DNA of 64,000 nt from Anaerolineales bacterium (GTDB lineage: Bacteria > Chloroflexota > Anaerolineae > Anaerolineales > Villigracilaceae). Below are positions 57,661 to 64,000 of the stretch, in pieces; position 1 is the stretch's first letter; each line of letters begins with the position of its first letter. The stretch covers positions 1 to 64,000 of the forward strand of contig JADGEO010000016.1 in assembly GCA_016744335.1 (NCBI GenBank), written 5' to 3'. Both the position numbers and the translations under genes were made by a program. The notes beneath the pieces were generated by a model. That model made no database searches. It had not been told where the DNA came from and saw only the letters and a program-made list of their open reading frames with translations.

Positions 57661-59193
57661 ATGCCAAAAATAGTTGAATGTATCCCTAATTTTTCAGAAG
57701 CTCGCCGCCCGGAAGTGGTGGACGCTATTGTTGCCGCAGTCGAATCGGTTGCAGAAGTGAGTTTGCTTGATCGCTCATCGGATAATGACCATAATCGCAC
57801 TGTACTTACTTTTGCGGGTACGCCAGATGCTGTTTCTGAAGCCGCATTTCGCGCCATCAAAATTGCAGGTGAGTTAATTAATTTGGATGAGCATGAGGGA
57901 GCGCATCCGCGCATTGGCGCAACGGATGTGGTGCCTTTTGTCCCGATCTCGGATGTGACGATGGACGAATGTGTCGCTCTTGCACACGAACTTGGTGCGC
58001 GTGTGGGGACAGAGTTGCGAATCCCCGTCTTTTTCTACGAGAAAGCCGCCAAAGACCCTAGCCGCGTGAATTTGGCAAAAGTCCGCAAGGGACAATATGA
58101 GGGGCTAAAAGCTGAAGTGGAGATGCCCGAACAACGCATCCCTGATGAGGGACCAGCAGATGTCCCCACAGCGGGAGCAACTGTAATTGGTGCGCGTGAC
58201 CCTTTGGTCGCCTTTAACGTCTATCTAACAACGGATGATGCTGAAATCGCCAAGAAAATCGGCAAAGCTGTGCGTCATTCTTCGGGCGGATTGGCATTTG
58301 TAAAGGGAATGGGCTTGCTCGTGGACGGGCGCGCACAAGTCTCGATGAACCTGACGAACTTCCGCAAAACGCCCGTTGCGCGGGTTGTGGAGATGATTCG
58401 GCGAGAAGCGGCGCGATATGGCGTAGGCATCCACCACAGTGAGTTGGTGGGATTAATCCCACAAGAGGCTCTCGTGGATGCGGCGGTTTGGTACACGCAG
58501 CTTGACCAATTTGAGAAAGACCAAATTCTCGAAACGCGGCTTTATGCAGCGCAGGAAGGACTTGCGATGCAAGAAAAAGTTGATTTTCTGGATGAAGTTG
58601 CGGCGGGAAAGCCAACGCCAGGCGGCGGCTCCGTTGCCGCATATTCTGCCGCAATGGGCGCGGGACTGGTAGCGATGGTAGCGCGTTTGAGCATTGGCAG
58701 AAAGAAATATGCCGAAGTGGAAGAAAAAATGAAGTTGATTTTAGACGAAACCGAAGCCTTGCGCGAAAAATTGACCCAAGCCGTTGATGAAGATGCGGCA
58801 TCTTTCACCGCAATTATGCAAGCCTTCAAATTGCCAAAAGGAAATGATGAAGAGAAAGCCACTCGCTCGCAAGCAATCCAAGACGCGACCCTTTATGCCA
58901 GTGAAGTACCGTTAGAAACGGCAAAAGGCGCGGCGCGCGTGATGGAATTAGCTTTAGAAGTTGCAAAGGGTGGCAATAGCAACGCGATTACAGACGGCGC
59001 ATCGGGCGCGGCAATGGCACGTGCGGCGTTGACATCGGCGGGCTATAATGTGCGGATTAATCTCGGATCGTTGAAGGATAAAGAAAAATCTACAGAACTT
59101 ATAAAAGAGTTGAAGAAATTAGAAACAAAAGCAAATGAAATTAGCGTAGAATTACGCAAGATTTTGGAAGAGCGTGGTGGATTAGTATTTTAG
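57661..59193 (+). CDS. Fused glutamate formimidoyltransferase / formiminotetrahydrofolate cyclodeaminase
   Basis: A 510-aa bifunctional enzyme of the FTCD type. The first ~300 residues are formiminotransferase ([60 protein letters not shown]). The last ~200 are cyclodeaminase ([48 protein letters not shown]). It takes the formimino group from formiminoglutamate to folate and releases ammonia, linking histidine breakdown to one-carbon metabolism. The mammalian-like fusion occurs in several anaerobes. GAGG before the ATG. Confidence 0.93.
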   Translation: MPKIVECIPNFSEARRPEVVDAIVAAVESVAEVSLLDRSSDNDHNRTVLTFAGTPDAVSEAAFRAIKIAGELINLDEHEGAHPRIGATDVVPFVPISDVTMDECVALAHELGARVGTELRIPVFFYEKAAKDPSRVNLAKVRKGQYEGLKAEVEMPEQRIPDEGPADVPTAGATVIGARDPLVAFNVYLTTDDAEIAKKIGKAVRHSSGGLAFVKGMGLLVDGRAQVSMNLTNFRKTPVARVVEMIRREAARYGVGIHHSELVGLIPQEALVDAAVWYTQLDQFEKDQILETRLYAAQEGLAMQEKVDFLDEVAAGKPTPGGGSVAAYSAAMGAGLVAMVARLSIGRKKYAEVEEKMKLILDETEALREKLTQAVDEDAASFTAIMQAFKLPKGNDEEKATRSQAIQDATLYASEVPLETAKGAARVMELALEVAKGGNSNAITDGASGAAMARAALTSAGYNVRINLGSLKDKEKSTELIKELKKLETKANEISVELRKILEERGGLVF

Positions 59194-59278
59194 TCTTTTA
59201 TGGTATATTCCCCCGCTGAAAAATCTTGTTACCCTTGCAACCTTTGTCACTCTTGCACCCCCTAAAAAAGGAGAAAAA

Positions 59279-59833
59279 ATGGGACTAAAACCCGACCACT
59301 GGATTAGAAAAACCGCGGTAGAGCAAAAAATGATTGAGCCATTCGTAGAAAACCAAGTGCGCGATGGTGTTATTTCTTACGGCGTTTCATCTTACGGATA
59401 TGATATTCGCGTAGCCGATGAGTTTATGATTTTCACGAACGTTCACTCCACAATTGTTGACCCGAAAAATTTTGACCCTAAATCAATGGTCGAATTTAGG
59501 GGGGATACTTGTATCATCCCGCCCAACTCATTTGCGCTGGCTCGCTCGGTAGAGTATTTTCGTATTCCGCGCGGCGTGCTTACGGTTTGCCTTGGCAAAT
59601 CGACTTATGCGCGTTGCGGCATCATCGTCAACGTGACCCCCTTCGAGCCAGAATGGGAAGGTTTCGTGACTCTCGAAATCTCGAATACCACCCAACTCCC
59701 CGCAAAAATTTACGCTAACGAAGGTTTGGCGCAAGTGCTCTTCTTTGAAGCAGATGAAGAATGTGAAACTTCCTATGCGGATAAAAAAGGAAAATATCAG
59801 AAACAGCAATCGATAGTGCTTCCAAAACTTTAA
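59279..59833 (+). CDS. dcd: dCTP deaminase
   Basis: A 184-aa trimeric deaminase making dUTP from dCTP. Typical blocks: [40 protein letters not shown], the active-site [24 protein letters not shown] and the closing [13 protein letters not shown]. The family Ser/Arg/Glu active-site residues are present. GGAGAAAAAA-ATG start; a terminator follows. Confidence 0.95.
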   Translation: MGLKPDHWIRKTAVEQKMIEPFVENQVRDGVISYGVSSYGYDIRVADEFMIFTNVHSTIVDPKNFDPKSMVEFRGDTCIIPPNSFALARSVEYFRIPRGVLTVCLGKSTYARCGIIVNVTPFEPEWEGFVTLEISNTTQLPAKIYANEGLAQVLFFEADEECETSYADKKGKYQKQQSIVLPKL

Positions 59834-59838
59834 TTAGT

Positions 59839-59877
59839 AAAAGCCCCTATTTCTTTTATAGAAATAGGGGCTTTTTT
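59839..59877. terminator. Strong terminator after dcd
   Basis: AAAAGCCCCTATTTCT pairs perfectly with AGAAATAGGGGCTTTT, loop TTTAT, with T-tail. Suits dcd and the convergent permease gene. Confidence 0.92.
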
Positions 59878-59932
59878 CTAGAGTTCTAACAGAATTTGTG
59901 TTTTATCTTCTGCCCCTCCAATTAAGACGAAA

Positions 59933-60835
59933 TCATTCTGCCCGTAAATTTTTATTCGCTTTATTATTCTTTAGCGAGAGCAAAATAACGCCACCAACCA
60001 CAAAAAACGCGCCGACTATCTGCCACCCTGTCAGCTCTTCTCCCATAAATAAATAAGCCATAAACGCGGCAAAGGGAACTTCGGCAGTAGATAAAATAGA
60101 GGCAACGCTGGCAGGTAGTTTTTGCAATCCTGCAAAATAAAGCAAATAGCCCGAAAGCGTGGTGATAAAAATCAACTCGGTAAAAGGTAGAATTACGGGT
60201 AATAAAGATGCGCTAGGAGACAGCAATTGCAAGGGAAGTAATGTGAGCGTGCCTATGCCAAAAGCATAGGTAAGAATTGTCCAGGGGCTATAATTGCCAG
60301 AGAGCTTTTTGCCAAAAAGGCTAACTGAACCATAAGCAAAAGCCGATATTAAGCCAATTAATAGCCCTAAGGGGGTAATTTTTATGCCGCCAAAGCCTTC
60401 AACATTTACAATAAGAATTGTGCCTATAGTAGATAAAATAATAGCAAAAACTTTAAAAGGGCTAAGCCTTTCTTTCCAAACTATTCTCGCGATGATGGTC
60501 ACAAAAACAGGAGAGTAACCTTGCAGTACGGTGGCAACCGCCATCCCGTTAATCATAATCGAGGTATTCCATAATACATGAAATAAACCAATGCTAATAA
60601 TGCCCATGCCAATTAGCCACGGCAAATCGTTCTTTTTAACTCGCAATAAGGTTGGGCGCAAAATGGAAACCCCAAGCAATAAAACGGCAAAAGTGCTTAT
60701 ATCGCGCCAAAATGCCAAGTTGATGGGCGTGAGATTGCTTTCCTTGATGACCTGTGTAATGAAGATGCCGCCAGTTGCCCAGAATGCTGTTGCGATGATG
60801 ACCAGCGGTGTGCCTGCTAATTTGTTTTTTTTCAT
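59933..60835 (-). CDS. DMT-superfamily (EamA) permease
   Basis: A 300-aa ten-TM transporter with two EamA repeats: GGIFITQVIKESNLTPINLA, FWRDISTFAV, then VLQGYSPVFVTIIARIVWKE, and in the second half YGSVSLFGKKL and STAEVPFAAFMAYLFMGEEL. Members export or import small metabolites such as amino acids. The substrate is unknown. Positive-inside residues at the C-terminus (LKNNKANKNLRAE). Single gene. Confidence 0.88.
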   Translation of the reverse strand: MKKNKLAGTPLVIIATAFWATGGIFITQVIKESNLTPINLAFWRDISTFAVLLLGVSILRPTLLRVKKNDLPWLIGMGIISIGLFHVLWNTSIMINGMAVATVLQGYSPVFVTIIARIVWKERLSPFKVFAIILSTIGTILIVNVEGFGGIKITPLGLLIGLISAFAYGSVSLFGKKLSGNYSPWTILTYAFGIGTLTLLPLQLLSPSASLLPVILPFTELIFITTLSGYLLYFAGLQKLPASVASILSTAEVPFAAFMAYLFMGEELTGWQIVGAFFVVGGVILLSLKNNKANKNLRAE

Positions 60836-60875
60836 GTTTTTTATTTTGGCTTCTATACTGTATATTCAAGATTCT

Positions 60876-61055
60876 CCACAGATAAACGCAGATAAATGGG
60901 ATGTTTTTGATAAAAAACACAAAACAATGCTATTGAAAACATTTTTTCGTTTATAAATTTAGACTTTTGGGATGGATTTCAGCTAAAAAAACCTTCTTTT
61001 TAGTCTGGCATAAAGAAAAAATATTAAAATCAGTGTTTATCTTGTTCATCTGTGG
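60876..61055. repeat. Wide imperfect palindrome of the CACAGATAAA word type
   Basis: CCACAGATAAACGCAGATAA (60877) is answered by CAGTGTTTATCTTGTTCATC followed by TGTGG (61031-61055). The gap 60836-61692 is 857 bp without a convincing gene: after this palindrome come about 300 bp of unstructured text, an R2 copy and an R1 copy. Confidence 0.75.
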
Positions 61056-61352
61056 TAAGTTTTCACTCTCGGATAATCTCTTGCAAAAGATGTACGGTAG
61101 ATTTTTTTTGGATAAGGACCACGAGAAGCGTTTTTGGATGATGCGCCGCTACGCACGCGTTTTTAGCTTGGTAGCTGAGGGTGAAGGTTTTCTTGGTGTG
61201 AACTTTTTGGCTCTTCGTAGGCTTACACAGAAAAAGGTTTCTGCTTTTTCTTGTGAATGTTGCGGTAAAAGCTATATTAACTCATGATGAAACAACTTCT
61301 CAATAGTGCCAAGACGTTCACGCTACGCACCAAGTTCGGGGCGCTACGCGTG

Positions 61353-61393
61353 CACCCCAGCCCAAATCAGGTTCGGCGCGGTTTTATATCCAC
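61353..61393 (-). repeat. Left end of dispersed element R2, reverse orientation
   Basis: The reverse complement reads GTGGATATAAAACCGC, then CTGATTTGGGCTGGGGTG, matching the left ends at 21535 and 53236 with a few changes in the middle. Confidence 0.8.
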
Positions 61394-61564
61394 ATAATTT
61401 TTTATCTGTATAATCTAAATATGCCAATCCGCTTGTGAGAAGAAAAAAATCCATATAGGGCGAATGCCATGTAAAAGAAAACTTAACGTGGACGGTAAAG
61501 ATGGAATAATGGAAACTTACTCAAAGGATACGGCGGTTTTCTTCTTTCTGGTAGAATCTGTTTA

Positions 61565-61653
61565 CTTAGGAACGAGAATTAAATAACTTATACATTTGAA
61601 GCATACTTCAATCAAGTTTTGTCTCAATAATGGATATTTTATTTCTTCCTAAG
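61565..61653 (+). repeat. 89-bp palindromic element, family R1, copy C
   Basis: Begins CTTAGGAACGAGAATTAAAT and ends TTATTTCTTCCTAAG; the core AACTTATACATTTGAAGCAT is shared with copies A (reverse) and B. It ends 40 bp before the ATG of the ornithine cyclodeaminase-like gene, so it may supply 5' UTR structure or promoter. Confidence 0.85.
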
Positions 61654-61692
61654 TCCTTATATCATTTTAATTGCAAATCAGGAGACCCAAAA

Positions 61693-62667
61693 ATGACAGA
61701 GCAAAAAATTCTTTATCTTTCTCAAGCCGATGTAGTTTCAGTTAATTTAGGCATGGCAGAAGTAATAGACCTTGTTGAAAAGGCTTTCAATGAAAAAGGG
61801 CATGGGCGTATCGAAATGCCGCCTAAACCCGGCATCCACCCTGGCGAAGGGGATAATTTTATTCATGCCATGCCCGCTTATATCCCCGCGCTCAACTCGG
61901 CGGGCATCAAATGGGTGAGCGGATTTCCTGACAACCAGAAAAAGGGATTACCCTATATTACGGGATTGCTAATTCTTAATGATCCTGAAACGGGCATCCC
62001 CTTGGCGGTGATGGACTGCGAATGGATTACCGCAATGCGTACTGCCGCGGCATCGGCTGTTTCTGCGCGCAGATTGGCGCGTGCAGAATCTTCTACGCTG
62101 GGTGTTCTTGGGTGTGGCGTGCAGGGCTTTACCAATACCGAAGCTTTAAATGTAGATTTTCCCATCAAAGAAGTTTTTGCTTATGACCTTTCAGAGAAAT
62201 CGCTTAATCTTTATATAGAAAAAGTGAAGAAACTGGGGCTAAAAGTAACTGTCGTAGATACCCCCCAGGAAGCTGTGCAAGGATGCGATTTGGTTGTTAC
62301 GGCAGGACCTATTTTGAAAGAGCCACATAAAACAGTGAAGGCGGGCTGGTTAGAGAAAGGGGCTTTTGCTACCTTAATTGATTTTGATTCTTATTTGTCA
62401 CCTGCCGCGCTAAAAGAATCTGATAAGTTTTGCACCGATGACCATGCCCAATATAACTATTATCAAAGCGCGGGATATTTTCAGGATGTTCCGCCTGTTT
62501 ATGCCGATTTAGGGGAGTTGGTTGCGGGTCAAAAGGTTGGACGCGAGTCGGATGATGAGAGAAATATCGCGTGTAATTTGGGCTTGGCAATTGATGATAT
62601 GGCAGTTGCGCCAACACTTTATAAACGCGCCGTTGAACTGGGGATTGGCACGTGGTTGCCTTTATGA
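61693..62667 (+). CDS. Ornithine cyclodeaminase/mu-crystallin family enzyme
   Basis: A 324-aa NAD(P)-dependent protein. Landmarks: MAEVIDLVEKAFNEKGHGRI, EMPPKPGIHP, KWVSGFPDNQKKGLPYITGL, EWITAMRTAAASAVSARRLA and the Rossmann loop TLGVLGCGVQGFTNTEALN. Family members cyclise ornithine to proline or dehydrogenate other amino acids (alanine, N-carboxymethyl-type). Specificity cannot be read. The ATG at 61693 follows AGGAG; the longer frame to 61630 reads R1 repeat text. Confidence 0.88.
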   Translation: MTEQKILYLSQADVVSVNLGMAEVIDLVEKAFNEKGHGRIEMPPKPGIHPGEGDNFIHAMPAYIPALNSAGIKWVSGFPDNQKKGLPYITGLLILNDPETGIPLAVMDCEWITAMRTAAASAVSARRLARAESSTLGVLGCGVQGFTNTEALNVDFPIKEVFAYDLSEKSLNLYIEKVKKLGLKVTVVDTPQEAVQGCDLVVTAGPILKEPHKTVKAGWLEKGAFATLIDFDSYLSPAALKESDKFCTDDHAQYNYYQSAGYFQDVPPVYADLGELVAGQKVGRESDDERNIACNLGLAIDDMAVAPTLYKRAVELGIGTWLPL

Positions 62668-62704
62668 AGGTTGCCTTTATAAAGTATAGATTTTACCCCA
62701 AAGA

Positions 62705-62743
62705 AAAAACAGAGCTTCACGGTTTACGTGAAGCTCTGTTTTT
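62705..62743. terminator. Terminator after cyclodeaminase-like gene
   Basis: AAACAGAGCTTCACG pairs perfectly with CGTGAAGCTCTGTTT (loop GTTTA), flanked by A- and T-runs. Convergent with the VOC gene. Confidence 0.92.
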
Positions 62744-62816
62744 GTTTTTTAGCGAAGGTTGGTGTTGATTAGCGGTTAAAAATCTTATTCTCGATAGAGT
62801 CTTATGCAGGCGTGAG

Positions 62817-63179
62817 CTAATTTAATGCCTCATCAAAACGCTGAATTTCTAGCGTATATCCATTAGGGTCTTTGAAGAAAAAATGATAAATTTGATACTT
62901 GGGATTATGGATAGGCGGTTTTGTGACTTCCACACCTTTGGCTTTTAAGCCTTCGTACCAAATATTAACATTGTCTGTAACGAGTGTTAATATAATGCCT
63001 TTCTGATGTGGTATCTCAAGATGCGTGCAAAAGCCAAGGTAAGCATCTTGGCTTGTTTTGTAGATGCGGCAAACGCCCTGATCCCGCACGAGGGGGAGTT
63101 CAAGAATTTCTTCGTAGAAGTGAGCGGTGGCTTGCAGGTCGTTGGTGTGCAGGAAGGTGACTGTTTGGTCAAAGGGCAT
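62817..63179 (-). CDS. VOC-family (glyoxalase/dioxygenase-like) protein
   Basis: A 120-aa vicinal oxygen chelate protein: FLHTNDLQATAHFYEEILEL, CTHLEIPHQKGIILTLVTDN and FFFKDPNGYTLEIQRFDEAL, with the terminal Glu (LEIQ) as metal ligand. Possible glyoxalase, fosfomycin-resistance-type or isomerase activity; no specific signature allows a choice. A single gene. Confidence 0.85.
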   Translation of the reverse strand: MPFDQTVTFLHTNDLQATAHFYEEILELPLVRDQGVCRIYKTSQDAYLGFCTHLEIPHQKGIILTLVTDNVNIWYEGLKAKGVEVTKPPIHNPKYQIYHFFFKDPNGYTLEIQRFDEALN

Positions 63180-63336
63180 AAGGAAGTTGTTCCTGAATAG
63201 TGGAACTCGGTTTTTTTATCGTTACCATAAAGCATTTGTGTGAAAATAAATGTCTCTTGGCTAAAAAGATCGTGAGAGTAAAAGAAAAACAGAGTTTCTT
63301 GACCGCTAAATTTATTTGTGTAGTGAATTTGAATCC

Positions 63337-63690
63337 CTATGGCAAATCCAGTTTTGTGAGAACACTTTCTACTTCATCGAGAAATTCAGATAAACTCACT
63401 GCCCTGCGACCTTCGACACTTATATCATGTTCAGTTGGGTTTTCGCTGGGATGCCGATGCCAAGTATCGCCTAATAGATCGCGTGCGTATATTCGTTCGT
63501 TATTGGAAATTAGGGCTAGACTTGTCGTGTTAAAACGCTCATTTCGATAAACTTGTACAAAAAGCTCGTCAGAAATATAGAGCCGAACTTTTAGTAGGTT
63601 TTGGCTATGATCCAGTATCTGTACGCGTTGTATATATGCTCGGTGGGTGTGCTCGCTATGGAGGGTAGATAGCAGTTCTTTTAAATTCAT
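63337..63690 (-). CDS. Uncharacterised protein, second gene of a two-gene module
   Basis: A 117-aa protein I cannot assign with certainty: VRLYISDELFVQVYRNERFN, NNERIYARDLLGDTWHRHP, and a C-terminal helix SLSEFLDEVESVL. The compact beta-rich core with WHRHP is reminiscent of DUF6516/TumE-like proteins paired with a small helical partner, as in toxin-antitoxin modules. It overlaps the upstream gene by 4 bp. Function not claimed. Confidence 0.6.
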   Translation of the reverse strand: MNLKELLSTLHSEHTHRAYIQRVQILDHSQNLLKVRLYISDELFVQVYRNERFNTTSLALISNNERIYARDLLGDTWHRHPSENPTEHDISVEGRRAVSLSEFLDEVESVLTKLDLP

Positions 63691-64000
63691 GCGTGTTGAA
63701 CAAGCTTACCTAAGCGTTCGATTTCAATTTCCATATCATCAGTTCCAGTTATAGCTAGTTCCCAATCGAAATAATCTTGTTCTTTTTCATAATCAGGTTG
63801 AGAACTAATGATTTCTTGGCGAAATTTCTCAAAAGGCTGTTCATATTTTGTATTAAATTTACGATTAAGTGCACGATACTTAATCAAGTTCTTTTGTGCG
63901 CGTTCATAAAGCAGTTCTGCTAGAATTTGATTCATGCTTAAATCGGGAAATAATTGTTGCGCACTTTTCTCTAAGGTGGGGGTGATACTTAAGGTAATCA
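63687..64000 (-). CDS. Small helical protein, truncated by the window edge
   Basis: The frame is open from the window end (after 2 nt) to the stop at 63687. An ATG at 63933-63935 is present, but the upstream codons also look coding (TLSITPTLEKSAQQLFPDLS before MNQILAELLYERAQKNLIKY), so the true start is probably outside. Helical, charged; likely the partner of the next gene (4-bp overlap) and perhaps an antitoxin. At least 103 codons are visible. Confidence 0.65.
   Translation of the reverse strand, partial: ITLSITPTLEKSAQQLFPDLSMNQILAELLYERAQKNLIKYRALNRKFNTKYEQPFEKFRQEIISSQPDYEKEQDYFDWELAITGTDDMEIEIERLGKLVQHA

Noticed and set aside
60967..61287. 106-codon plus-strand frame in the long gap before the cyclodeaminase gene
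   Set aside because: It overlaps the wide palindrome, has no Shine-Dalgarno and no recognisable motif; the CECC near its end looks fortuitous.

Overview
The window is a dense, low-to-mid GC bacterial chromosome segment with about 58 protein genes, one tRNA and many short intergenic repeats. The gene mix (octahaem cytochromes, group 3b-type [NiFe] hydrogenase, selenium-dependent formate dehydrogenase, SufCBDSU, SQR-DUF1641-TusE-DsrE modules, a fused formiminotransferase-cyclodeaminase) suggests an anaerobic or facultative Chloroflexota bacterium, perhaps Anaerolineae. That placement is an inference from gene content, not a phylogeny.

Region 1 (1-15400) holds two redox loci. On the minus strand are a cytochrome b with an octahaem cytochrome (247-2521) and an operon ArsR - octahaem cytochrome - haem c/haem b fusion - two half-size YeeE/YedE transporters, the second with a rhodanese domain (15374 to 8499). 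Between them, on the plus strand, is an Fe-S/NifX cluster: PadR regulator, Gly/Arg-rich DUF5320 protein, two NifX-type proteins, two ferredoxin-containing MinD-like ATPases, a DUF59 protein and a radical SAM enzyme. Region 2 (15842-22832) handles sulfur: a JAMM peptidase coupled to a cysteine synthase, a thioredoxin-like protein whose reading frame crosses a UGA at the first position of its CxxC motif (probable selenoprotein), and an ArsR - SQR-like - DUF1641 - TusE - DsrE2 cluster behind a clear dyad operator. Region 3 (22976-29902) is the SufR/SufT and SufCBD-x-SU Fe-S assembly locus. Region 4 (30015-43206) is mixed housekeeping and accessory: MazEF, a large membrane protein, PIG-L deacetylase, methyltransferase, HisS followed by tRNA-His, a hybrid histidine kinase, GDPD, GMC oxidoreductase, DUF805 and a ferritin-like protein. 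Region 5 (43362-55383) contains FdhD-NuoE-NuoF-FdhA, where FdhA is read through a UGA followed by a textbook bacterial SECIS hairpin, and a divergent four-subunit NAD(P)-linked hydrogenase with its maturation protease. Region 6 (55559-64000) has a cytochrome b5-like protein, histidine degradation enzymes, dCTP deaminase, a DMT permease, an ornithine cyclodeaminase-like enzyme, a VOC protein and a two-gene module cut by the window edge.

The parts fit together as electron and sulfur metabolism: formate and H2 feed NAD(P)H, quinone-linked b/c cytochromes exchange electrons with extracytoplasmic acceptors or donors, sulfur species are imported and relayed (YeeE, SQR, TusE, DsrE), and Suf plus MinD/NifX/DUF59 proteins supply Fe-S clusters. 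The second theme is repeats: at least three families of roughly 90-190 bp palindromic elements, and many operon spacers built from imperfect palindromes of a few recurring words. The most notable find is the candidate UAAC selenothioredoxin; FdhA shows independently that the organism decodes UGA as selenocysteine.
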